19,059 bases of DNA from an uncultured Flavobacteriaceae bacterium (lineage in GTDB: Bacteria > Bacteroidota > Bacteroidia > Flavobacteriales > Flavobacteriaceae). The stretch covers positions 1 through 19,059 of the forward strand of contig CALGUD010000135.1 of the NCBI GenBank assembly GCA_937901915.1. The letters are read 5' to 3'. Numbering within the stretch: the stretch's first letter is position 1; each line of letters opens with the position of its first letter. Of this stretch, positions 9,249 to 15,558 are shown piece by piece. A model generated the notes under the pieces. It did no database searches. It worked only from the letters and a program-made list of their open reading frames with translations, and had not been told where the DNA came from. The position numbers and the translations under genes are program-made.

Positions 9249-9710
9249 ATGGATCCTCGAAAAATCAGTTATAAATATGGAATTTTAATAGCAGCAATGC
9301 TTATATTTTACTTTTTAATTGTCCGGATTATCGGGCTTCATGAAAATCCGTTATTGAGATTATTTAATGGTGTTTTAATGGGCTTTGGACTCTATCTGAC
9401 TATCCGTAGCAGAAAGAAATCAGAAGGCGAAAATTTCAAATATGGCCATGGATTTAAAACCGGAATTATGACTGGCTTTATTGCTACTATAATTTTTATA
9501 TTTTTTATGGCTGTTTATATGTATCATATAGATACCGGTTTTGATGAAACTGTAATGGCCAGCTGGTCGGAGGACTATCAGCAAGGCCCTGCCATATTGT
9601 TATTTGTATTGTTTTTAGAAGGCCTCGCTTCTACAGTGGTGTTGACCCTTGCTTTTATGCAAAAATTTAAGCCTAGCTGGAACACAAAAAAATCTCCTCA
9701 AAAAGCGTAA
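9249..9710 (+). CDS. DUF4199-like small integral membrane protein
   Basis: 153 residues with four hydrophobic helices at about 11-29, 36-52, 72-92 and 116-137. Helix two begins with an N-GVLMGFGLYL pattern and is followed by a charged loop (RSRKKSEGENFKYGHGFKTG), then a third helix and a Lys-rich tail. That order (NGxxxGxGxxL, a KxxxG loop, FxxGFxTG) fits the DUF4199 family of Bacteroidetes membrane proteins, which has no established function. The gene stands alone: the divergent receptor unit is 396 bp away, and the rplU promoter begins within 10 nt of its stop, so rplU does not depend on it. Confidence 0.7.
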   Translation: MDPRKISYKYGILIAAMLIFYFLIVRIIGLHENPLLRLFNGVLMGFGLYLTIRSRKKSEGENFKYGHGFKTGIMTGFIATIIFIFFMAVYMYHIDTGFDETVMASWSEDYQQGPAILLFVLFLEGLASTVVLTLAFMQKFKPSWNTKKSPQKA

Positions 9711-9716
9711 AAAACA

Positions 9717-9747
9717 TTTGTAGATTAATCATTTAGAAGTATATTTG
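9717..9747 (+). promoter_or_regulatory. Bacteroidetes-type promoter of rplU-rpmA
   Basis: TTTG at 9717-9720 and TATATTTG at 9740-9747 are separated by 19 nt. Both match the housekeeping sigma consensus of Bacteroidetes (-33 TTTG, -7 TAnnTTTG), with ideal spacing. Transcription should begin a few bases later, at about 9751-9754, leaving a leader of roughly 50 nt before rplU. Confidence 0.85.
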
Positions 9748-9748
9748 C

Positions 9749-9772
9749 ACCCGCCTTTGATAAAAGGTGGGT
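9749..9772 (+). ncRNA. 5' leader hairpin of rplU mRNA (candidate)
   Basis: ACCCGCCTTT pairs with AAAGGTGGGT to form a 10-bp stem with one G-U pair, closed by a GATA loop (9759-9762). The hairpin begins at or next to the predicted transcription start, so it would cap the 5' end of the rplU-rpmA message. There is no T run after it, so it is not a terminator. It could stabilise the RNA or be a ribosomal-protein autoregulation site. The stem is seen in the sequence; the role is inference. Confidence 0.5.
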
Positions 9773-9805
9773 TCTATATTTAATAAATTTAATTAATCAT
9801 ACGCT

Positions 9806-10597
9806 ATGTACGCAATCGTAGAGATAGCAGGGCAGCAATTCAAAGTTGCGAAAGACCAAAAAGTATTTGTACATCGTTTAGCTACTGAAGAAGGTGAAAG
9901 TATTTCTTTTCACAATGTTCTTTTGTTAGATGATGCTGGCAAAATCACTATTGGCGCCCCGGCTATAGACGGAGCCGCAGTTGAGGCTAAAGTCGTTAAG
10001 CACCTTAAAGGTGATAAAGTAATAGTTTTTAAAAAGAAAAGACGTAAAGGGTACCGTAAAAAAAATGGTCACAGACAGTCTTTAACTGAAATTATTATTG
10101 AAAGCATTCTGGCTTCAGGAGCTAAAAAGTCTGAAACTAAAGCAAAAACTGAGAAGGCAGCTCCTAAGAAAGAAGCCAAACCTGTAGCTAAAAAAGAAGA
10201 AGCCAAAGCTCCTGCTAAAAAAGCAACTCCAAAAAAGGAAACTAAACCTAAGGCAGAAGCTAAAACAGAATCGAAAAAAGAAGAATCTAAAGCTAAAGCA
10301 GAAACAAAAGCAAAAAAACCAGCTGCTAAAAAATCAGCCAAAGCCGACGACCTTAAATTAATTGAAGGTGCCGGTCCAAAAGCTGCTGAAGCATTGGTTA
10401 ATGCCGGAGTTGATACTTTTGCTAAATTAGCTAAAAAATCTCCTGAACAAATCAGTGAAATCTTAGCTGAAGCTAGTTCAAGATTAACTCATTTAGTTAC
10501 TGATACTTGGCCAAAGCAAGCTAAATTAGCCGCTGAAGGTAAGTGGGATGAATTAAAAGAATATCAGGAAAAGCTTGACGGCGGAATTGAAAAATAA
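9806..10597 (+). CDS. rplU: 50S ribosomal protein L21 with long C-terminal extension
   Basis: Residues 1 to about 104 are a normal bacterial L21: the start MYAIVEIAGQQFKV, and the RNA-binding tail VFKKKRRKGYRKKNGHRQ at 75-91. A typical L21 ends here, but this protein is 263 residues long. Residues about 106-180 are a low-complexity Lys/Ala/Glu linker like a histone H1 tail. Residues 181-263 form a folded helix-hairpin-helix-like domain (LKLIEGAGPKAAEALVNAG, then a helical part with WPKQAKLAAEGKWDELKEY). The sequence runs through all three parts with no frame break. Extended L21 proteins are known in flavobacteria. The extension is likely to bind nucleic acid, but its task is not known to me. 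rpmA follows after 42 nt in the same operon. Confidence 0.95.
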   Translation: MYAIVEIAGQQFKVAKDQKVFVHRLATEEGESISFHNVLLLDDAGKITIGAPAIDGAAVEAKVVKHLKGDKVIVFKKKRRKGYRKKNGHRQSLTEIIIESILASGAKKSETKAKTEKAAPKKEAKPVAKKEEAKAPAKKATPKKETKPKAEAKTESKKEESKAKAETKAKKPAAKKSAKADDLKLIEGAGPKAAEALVNAGVDTFAKLAKKSPEQISEILAEASSRLTHLVTDTWPKQAKLAAEGKWDELKEYQEKLDGGIEK

Positions 10598-10639
10598 TTC
10601 GTTGTATAAGCAAGTTTAACAGTATAAAACCGAAAGAAA

Positions 10640-10900
10640 ATGGCTCATAAAAAAGGTGTCGGTAGTTCCAAAAACGGTAGGGAATCACATTCAAAACGCT
10701 TAGGTGTTAAGATTTTTGGTGGTCAGGCTGCCATTGCTGGAAATATTATCGTAAGACAACGCGGTACAGCTCATAATCCAGGCGAAAATGTCTTTATGGG
10801 TAAAGACCATACTTTACATGCCGCAATTGATGGTGTTGTAAAATTTCAAAAGAAAAGAAATAACAAATCATATGTTTCTGTAGAGCCTTTCGAAGCTTAA
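10640..10900 (+). CDS. rpmA: 50S ribosomal protein L27
   Basis: 86 residues, the normal length for L27, starting MAHKKGVGSSKNGRES with the Gly/Ser/Lys-rich N-terminal tail that reaches toward the peptidyl-transferase centre. The family core follows (GGQAAIAGNIIVRQRGTAHNPGENVFMGKDHTLHA in the middle of the protein). There is no cleavable N-terminal extension of the Firmicutes kind. It is the second gene of the rplU operon and is followed 24 nt later by a strong terminator. Confidence 0.97.
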   Translation: MAHKKGVGSSKNGRESHSKRLGVKIFGGQAAIAGNIIVRQRGTAHNPGENVFMGKDHTLHAAIDGVVKFQKKRNNKSYVSVEPFEA

Positions 10901-10924
10901 GAAATATTTGTTATTACATCATAT

Positions 10925-10962
10925 AAAACCTTTATCCTGAACTCAGGATAAGGGTTTTTTTG
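10925..10962 (+). terminator. Rho-independent terminator after rpmA
   Basis: An 8-bp core stem, TTATCCTG with CAGGATAA around an AACT loop, extends outward through one U-G and two C-G pairs and A-U pairs. It is followed by a run of at least seven T's (10955-10961). It ends the rplU-rpmA operon. Confidence 0.9.
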
Positions 10963-10996
10963 TTTCTGTATAAAAATTAGTTCTATCTTAGGGACT

Positions 10997-11764
10997 ATGA
11001 AAATTAAACAATATCTGTTCGGGGCGCTCATGCTCATTAGCACATGTTATGCATTTTCACAAACAAAAAATATTCATGTTTTTGTTTCACTTTGTGATAA
11101 TGTAAACCAGGGTATTGTGCCGGTTCCTAAAACATTGGGTAATGGTCAAAACCCTACTACAAATCTTTACTGGGGTGCTTTATATGGTGTTAAAACCCAC
11201 TTTAAGAAAAGTAAAGAGTGGACGTATGTAAAAACAATTGAATCTGATAATGAGAAAGTATTGGAAAGAGTCCTTTTTAAGCATAGTACATCCGGAATCT
11301 ATTTACTGGCCGATGCATACGACGGAAAGCATATTCGTAGTGCTACAATAGATTTTCTGAATGCCTGCAGCGGTGGTAATCCGGAGCAGTTAATTTTAGA
11401 AGGAGAGGCCCTATCATTTGGGGGAAATTCTGGATTATTGGCATACATAGGCCATAACGGATTAATGGATTTTAGCCTGGACAAAACATTTAGTCCTCTT
11501 AACGAAATAAAGCCCGATGCTGTGGTACTGGCATGTATCAGTAAACGCTTTTTTACTCCTTATATAAAACAAACCGGGGCAAACCCATTGGTGTGGACTA
11601 CCGGCTTAATGGCGCCGGAAGCCTATACACTTAAATGGCTTATTGATGGTTGGATTCTTGAAGAAACATATGAACAGATTCGTGAACGGGCCGCAAAAGC
11701 ATATAATTATTATCAAAAGTGCGGTATGCGGGGAGCCAGGAATTTATTGGTAACAGGATATTGA
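10997..11764 (+). CDS. Secreted protein of unknown function, possible caspase-like fold
   Basis: 255 residues with a signal peptide (about 1-22, cleaved near AFSQ). The mature part has alternating predicted strands and helices. Two hydrophobic strands end in polar residues in the way of clan CD (caspase/gingipain-type) cysteine peptidases: LLAYIGHNG with His153, and AVVLACIS with Cys180. A spacing of 27 residues is short for that clan, and no experimentally known relative was recognised. An Asn/Gly/Pro-rich patch sits at 42-56. It stands alone, between the rpmA terminator and a bidirectional terminator. A TTTG inside the terminator T-run and TATCTTAG at 10984-10991 (one mismatch to the -7 consensus) could drive it with almost no leader. 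Treat the peptidase idea as a hypothesis. Confidence 0.75.
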   Translation: MKIKQYLFGALMLISTCYAFSQTKNIHVFVSLCDNVNQGIVPVPKTLGNGQNPTTNLYWGALYGVKTHFKKSKEWTYVKTIESDNEKVLERVLFKHSTSGIYLLADAYDGKHIRSATIDFLNACSGGNPEQLILEGEALSFGGNSGLLAYIGHNGLMDFSLDKTFSPLNEIKPDAVVLACISKRFFTPYIKQTGANPLVWTTGLMAPEAYTLKWLIDGWILEETYEQIRERAAKAYNYYQKCGMRGARNLLVTGY

Positions 11765-11780
11765 TGTTTATTAGATAAAG

Positions 11781-11841
11781 TAACCACCCTCTCTGAACCT
11801 CAGCGAGCTTCGGTTCATTCATCCCTCCTTCAAAAGGAGGG
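11781..11841. repeat. Double-hairpin repeat, REP-like
   Basis: After a short AACCACCCT motif come two adjacent hairpins. The first, 11795-11816, pairs GAACC and AGC with GCT and GGTTC, with a 2x2 mismatch between them. The second, 11823-11841, is a perfect 8-bp stem, CCCTCCTT with AAGGAGGG, around a CAA loop. GC content is well above the surroundings and there is no T run on either strand, so it does not look like a terminator. Paired short hairpins with a CCCTCC/GGAGGG stem occur as dispersed intergenic repeats in Bacteroidetes genomes. Only one copy is in this window, so repetitiveness is inferred. Confidence 0.5.
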
Positions 11842-11891
11842 AAGCTTGATTAATTGAAACTATTTAAACACTTATTTAGTGGTTAAAGCAA

Positions 11892-11919
11892 AAAACCCGC
11901 TTCATAGCGGGTTTTATTT
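11892..11919. terminator. Bidirectional terminator between convergent genes
   Basis: A perfect 10-bp stem AAAACCCGCT with AGCGGGTTTT around a TCAT loop. It has T-rich sequence after the stem on the plus strand and an A run before it that becomes a T run on the minus strand. It sits between the plus-strand secreted-protein gene and the 3' end of minus-strand ahcY, and can serve both. Confidence 0.88.
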
Positions 11920-11942
11920 TTAAAACAGGACAAGCTTTAAGC

Positions 11943-13255
11943 CTAATACCTGTAATATTCCGGTTTAAACGGCCCTTGAACCTCAACACCAATATATTTT
12001 GCCTGGTCTTCATTCAGTTCGGTAAGTTCAACCCCAACTTTTTCAAGATGCAGTTTTGCTACTTTTTCATCTAAATGTTTAGGGAGTACATATACTTCGT
12101 TTTTGTATTTATGATTGTAATTCCAAAGTTCAATTTGTGCTAAAGTCTGGTTTGTAAATGAATTGCTCATTACAAAGCTAGGGTGGCCGGTGGCACAGCC
12201 TAAGTTTACCAGTCTGCCTTCTGCCAATAAAAGAATATCCTTGCCGTTTATGGTATATTTATCTGTGGTTTAATCTCAGTTTTTGTATTTCCATGATTTT
12301 TATTTAACCAGGCTACATCGATCTCGTTGTCAAAATGGCCTATGTTGCAAACTATGGTTTTGTCTTTCATAGCTTCAAAATGTTCACCACGCACTATATC
12401 CTTGTTACCGGTTGTGGTAATTACTATATCAGCATTTCCAATTACTGTTTCCAGCCTTTTAACCTCAAAACCATCCATGGCTGCTTGTAAAGCACAAATA
12501 GGATCGATTTCCGTAACTGTTACAATTGATCCGGCTCCACGAAAAGAAGCAGCAGTACCTTTCCCTACGTCGCCGTAGCCACAAACAACAACCCTTCTTC
12601 CGGCCAGCATTACATCAGTAGCTCTTCTAATGGCGTCAACTGCACTTTCACGACATCCGTATTTGTTATCAAATTTAGATTTGGTAACGGAATCGTTTAC
12701 ATTAATGGCTGGCATAACCAAAGTTCCGTTTTTCATTCTTTCGTATAGCCTGTGAACACCAGTCGTAGTCTCTTCAGAAACCCCTTTAATGTTTGCTGCT
12801 AATTCAGGATATTTATCAAAAACCATATTTGTAAGATCACCTCCGTCATCCAATATCATATTTAAGGGTTTTCTTTCTTCACCAAAAAACAGTGTTTGTT
12901 CAATACACCAGTCAAATTCCTCTTCATTCATTCCTTTCCACGCATATACAGGAATTCCGGCAGCAGCAATTGCGGCAGCGGCATGATCCTGGGTAGAAAA
13001 TATATTGCATGAGCTCCAGGTAACCTCTGCACCCAGTGCTATTAAAGTTTCTATTAAAACAGCCGTTTGGATAGTCATATGCAAACATCCCGCAATACGG
13101 GCTCCTTTCAAGGGCTGCTCATCTTTATATTCTTCACGAAGCGACATTAAACCGGGCATTTCAGCCTCAGCCAGTTCAATCTCTTTTCTTCCCCATTCTG
13201 CTAGCGATATATCCTTAACTTTATAAGCTGTATAAGGAATTGTTTTAGTACTCAT
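11943..13255 (-). pseudogene. ahcY: Adenosylhomocysteinase, frameshifted by a 4-nt deletion
   Basis: S-adenosylhomocysteine hydrolase clears the by-product of methylation, splitting it to adenosine and homocysteine with bound NAD. The front part (13255-12248, 335 codons) carries the catalytic region (His59, DDGGD near 136-140, EETTTG at 161-166, TKSKFDN at 191-197) and the NAD-binding GYGDVGKG (226-233). After KPQ (residue 331) it runs into INIP and a stop. The remaining frame, open up to 11943, continues with DKYTINGK, LAEGRLVNLGCATGHPSFVM and the C-terminal FKPEYYRY, whose Lys and Tyr reach the NAD of the neighbouring subunit. Restoring 4 nt gives exactly 438 residues, the usual length in flavobacteria. 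The break is at CAGATAAA (12267-12274 on the plus strand), where CAGATAGATAAA would be in frame. As written the product lacks its C-terminal domain. It may be a real mutation or an assembly error. Confidence 0.9.
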
Positions 13256-13327
13256 ATTACTTTAGTATTTTTGCATTTTATTTATGGCCTTAAAGGCTTT
13301 ATAGCAATTTTTGTTTCTTTAAAAAAA

Positions 13328-13335
13328 CAAAGTTA
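13328..13335 (-). promoter_or_regulatory. Candidate -7 element of ahcY promoter
   Basis: Minus-strand TAACTTTG matches TAnnTTTG exactly and would start a transcript at about 13323, giving a leader of about 70 nt. No clear -33 TTG lies 19-23 nt upstream, so the match is only partly supported. No SAH riboswitch fold was recognised in the leader. Confidence 0.4.
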
Positions 13336-13463
13336 CATAATAACTTTTTAAATGAGAATAAAGAAATTTAATGAAAGACTTAAATTTTTGTAAAGGAAAA
13401 CTGTTTAGGTAGTAATGAAATTTTTTATATCCATGCCATAAATTTATAAAACCCGATTAATTA

Positions 13464-14093
13464 ATGCCTCTTTATAAAACAATTACAATATCGAAGGATA
13501 CAAAAGTCCTGGTTTGGAAGATTGAAGAATCCGTTGAGGATCTACAGCAGGATATCTGTGTTACTGAGAATTGTGTTCGGAGGATATCTTCCATGAAATC
13601 ACAGATTCATCAGAAAGGTTTCTTAAGCGTCAGGCAATTGTTAAAAGCTGCAGGTTATGAAGCATCTGACCTTTATTATGATGCAAATGGAAAACCTCAT
13701 TTAAAAGATGGCACCTATATTTCTATTACCCATTCATTTATATTTTCGGCAATAATTATAAGCAAAAGTATTGAAGTAGGTATCGACATTGAAAAACAGC
13801 GAGATAAAATCAGCATTATTGCCCACAAATTTATAAATTATGAATATAACTACCTCACAGATGAAGATGTAAGGAAACTTACAGTCGTTTGGTGTATAAA
13901 AGAAAGTTTATATAAAGCCTTTGCGACACATGGAATGAGTTTTAAACGGCATACTAAGGTAGTGCCTTTTGAACTTAATGAATTAAAAACGTTTGGCTGG
14001 ATCCATTACAAAAGTGAAGTGCAAAAATATAAAACAGATTTTATAGAATTTGAAGGATTTACATGTGCCTATGCATTGAAGATTATCGGATAA
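13464..14093 (+). CDS. 4'-phosphopantetheinyl transferase superfamily protein
   Basis: Transfers the 4'-phosphopantetheine arm of coenzyme A to a Ser of acyl- or peptidyl-carrier proteins. The 209 residues carry the Sfp-type motifs in order: SITHS with His90, VGIDIEKQRDK with Asp108 and Glu110 (Mg binding), and VVWCIKESLYKAF with Trp143, Lys146, Glu147 and Lys151. Length fits the Sfp/AcpT-like group (about 200-240) rather than the short AcpS type. The carrier-protein partner is not in the window. It is divergent from ahcY and starts the plus-strand run, with 58 nt before the next gene and no terminator between, so co-transcription is likely. No strong promoter match was found in the 208-bp spacer; TAAATTTTTG at 13381-13390 is a near miss. 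Confidence 0.88.
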   Translation: MPLYKTITISKDTKVLVWKIEESVEDLQQDICVTENCVRRISSMKSQIHQKGFLSVRQLLKAAGYEASDLYYDANGKPHLKDGTYISITHSFIFSAIIISKSIEVGIDIEKQRDKISIIAHKFINYEYNYLTDEDVRKLTVVWCIKESLYKAFATHGMSFKRHTKVVPFELNELKTFGWIHYKSEVQKYKTDFIEFEGFTCAYALKIIG

Positions 14094-14151
14094 TAGTAAT
14101 GTATGCAGTCTCACTAAGTAAATCTAATAACTTAATAAGTAACCATTAATA

Positions 14152-14412
14152 ATGAAAATATCAGTAGAATTAACATTAACCCCGATTCAGGACGATTTTG
14201 AACCTGCAATCATTCATTTTATTAAAAAGTTGAGGGCTTCAGGACTGGACGTTATAGAAAATCCCTTAAGCACACAGGTGTATGGAAATTATGATGATGT
14301 TATGAGCCTGCTTACCACCGAAATAAAAGAAGCTTTTGAATTAATTGAAAGAGGGTTGCTCTATATGAAAATCGTTAAATCGGACCGGCACGACTATGAA
14401 CCACATTTTTGA
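14152..14412 (+). CDS. Thiamine-binding-protein family (MTH1187/DUF77)
   Basis: 86 residues, the usual size for this single-domain ferredoxin-like family (PF01910). Members include the hydroxymethylpyrimidine/thiamine-binding half of YkoF. The opening MKISVELTLTPI with IHFIKKLRASGL matches the family's first strand and helix, and the central ENPLSTQVYGNYDDVMSLL matches the conserved NPxxTxxxG region. It overlaps the start of the PnuC-type transporter gene by 17 nt, so the two are translationally coupled. Family knowledge suggests cytoplasmic binding of thiamine or a precursor; the true ligand here is not shown. No TPP riboswitch lies upstream. Confidence 0.85.
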   Translation: MKISVELTLTPIQDDFEPAIIHFIKKLRASGLDVIENPLSTQVYGNYDDVMSLLTTEIKEAFELIERGLLYMKIVKSDRHDYEPHF

Positions 14413-15034
14413 ATGGGTATTTTCTCAGTATGAAAATACACCTGCACATATTGTTGTGCTGGAAATTACAGGTGTTGTATTCGGTTTTTTAAGTGTATGG
14501 TATTCCAAGCGTGAAAATATACTGGTCTATCCTACAGGAATTATCAGCACAGCCATATTTGTCTACATACTTGTAATTTACGGGTTATTGGGTGACATGC
14601 TTATAAATGCATATTATTTTTTAATGAGTATTTATGGATGGTATGTATGGACTCGTAAAATTGATGAAACCCATTTTACTCCCATTACCAAAACAAACCT
14701 TAATGAACAGAAATGGATGTTAGGCTTATTTGCCGGCACGGTCATTTTTGTTGTTTTAGTGTATGATATTTTTGATAAATGGGAAAGTTGGGTATCTTAC
14801 GTAGACATTTTTACTACAGCCATATTTTTTGTAGGGATGTGGTTAATGGCTAAAAAAAAGCTGGAAAATTGGATTTATTGGATCATTGGGGATATTATTT
14901 CTTTTCCACTATATATATATAAAGGCTTAATATTTACTGCAATTCAATTTCTCTTATTTACAATTATTGCCATTTACGGATATAAAGCATGGAAGAAAAA
15001 TTTGAACAAGAGCCCTCAAACGTTGTTAAAGTAG
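14396..15034 (+). CDS. pnuC: PnuC-family vitamin transporter
   Basis: 212 residues with about seven hydrophobic helices. It imports nicotinamide riboside in characterised PnuC proteins and thiamine in the PnuT branch, by facilitated diffusion followed by intracellular phosphorylation. The family signature is clear at 71-85: NAYYFLMSIYGWYVW, with the paired aromatics of the binding site. The second-half counterpart is WIIGDIISFPLYIYKG (about 162-177) and IYGYKAW (193-199). Residue 166 is Asp where I recall many NR-type members having Asn. The gene overlaps the thiamine-binding-type gene before it by 17 nt and the kinase gene after it by 46 nt. The neighbours point in different directions (thiamine binding versus NadR-like kinase), so the substrate is open. 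Confidence 0.88.
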   Translation: MNHIFEWVFSQYENTPAHIVVLEITGVVFGFLSVWYSKRENILVYPTGIISTAIFVYILVIYGLLGDMLINAYYFLMSIYGWYVWTRKIDETHFTPITKTNLNEQKWMLGLFAGTVIFVVLVYDIFDKWESWVSYVDIFTTAIFFVGMWLMAKKKLENWIYWIIGDIISFPLYIYKGLIFTAIQFLLFTIIAIYGYKAWKKNLNKSPQTLLK

Positions 15035-15558
15035 TTTTGTTTGGGCCGGAATCTACAGGTAAAACAACTCTTTCAGAGCAATTAGCCAGGCATTACAATA
15101 CAGTTTGGGTGCCAGAATACGCCAGGGAATACCTTCAGGATAAATGGAATAAAGAAAGAAAAACATGCGAGCCTGAAGATTTACTGCCTATTGCAATCGG
15201 ACAAATAAAACTTGAAAATGAGTTATCAAAACTCGCTACAAATGTTTTAATTTGTGATACGGATCTTCTGGAAACAAAAGTGTATTCTGAAGCCTACTAT
15301 CTGGGATACTGTGATCCAGTATTGGAAAAATATGCGCTTAAAAACACGTATGATTTGTATTTCCTTACTTATATTGATGTTCCCTGGGTAGGAGATGACC
15401 TAAGGGACAAGCCTGATAAGAGGGAAACAATGTTTGAATATTTCAGAAACACACTTGAAAAATATAACCGGCCGTATATTATATTAAAAGGAAATAAGAA
15501 AACAAGATTAAAAGAGGCTATTAACCACATTGATAAACTTTTAGAGAAAAATGATTAA
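14989..15558 (+). CDS. NadR-like (ribosylnicotinamide kinase-type) ATPase
   Basis: 189 residues that match the C-terminal kinase domain of NadR (AAA_28 type) and lack the NMN adenylyltransferase domain. Walker A is GPESTGKT (19-26), followed by EYAREY (43-48), CDTDLLETKVYSE (89-101, Walker B and substrate region) and DVPWVGDDLRD (130-140, lid-like). All are in the order found in NadR. The expected reaction is phosphorylation of a nucleoside such as nicotinamide riboside just after import. The start at 14989 lies inside pnuC (46-nt overlap) and there is no later in-frame ATG before Walker A. Its last 8 nt overlap the DUF4301 gene. The strict gene packing argues that transporter and kinase act as a unit, trapping the imported compound. 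Confidence 0.85.
   Translation: MEEKFEQEPSNVVKVVLFGPESTGKTTLSEQLARHYNTVWVPEYAREYLQDKWNKERKTCEPEDLLPIAIGQIKLENELSKLATNVLICDTDLLETKVYSEAYYLGYCDPVLEKYALKNTYDLYFLTYIDVPWVGDDLRDKPDKRETMFEYFRNTLEKYNRPYIILKGNKKTRLKEAINHIDKLLEKND

Noticed and set aside
10069..10341. Long minus-strand open frame opposite the L21 linker
   Set aside because: It is the antisense of a low-complexity Lys/Ala repeat, which naturally lacks stops and gives a Phe/Ala/Ser-rich product; rplU is certain here.
11823..11841. Perfect 8-bp hairpin as a terminator for the secreted-protein gene
   Set aside because: No T tract follows on either strand, and a proper terminator lies at 11892-11919.
12248..12290. Programmed -1 frameshift as explanation of the ahcY break
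   Set aside because: A -1 shift after CAG would give KPQ-DKYT and lose only one residue, but no X-XXY-YYZ slippery heptamer or stimulatory hairpin is visible there, and SAHH is not known for recoding. Deletion or assembly error is simpler.
12327..13226. Plus-strand open frames opposite ahcY
   Set aside because: They mirror strongly conserved SAHH coding sequence and have no family features of their own.
13240..13273. Plus-strand promoter TTG with TATTTTTG for the phosphopantetheinyl transferase gene
   Set aside because: The -7 match is exact, but the -33 lies inside the ahcY start and it would leave a 190-nt leader running through the ahcY promoter region; likely chance in AT-rich DNA.
13256..13463. 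SAH riboswitch before ahcY
   Set aside because: The leader is short and AT-rich, with only small hairpins (for example GCCTT-A-AAGGC); nothing matches the conserved core of SAH riboswitches.
14094..14151. TPP riboswitch before the thiamine-binding-type gene
   Set aside because: Only 58 nt separate it from the preceding gene, and no CTGAGA-type conserved core was found.
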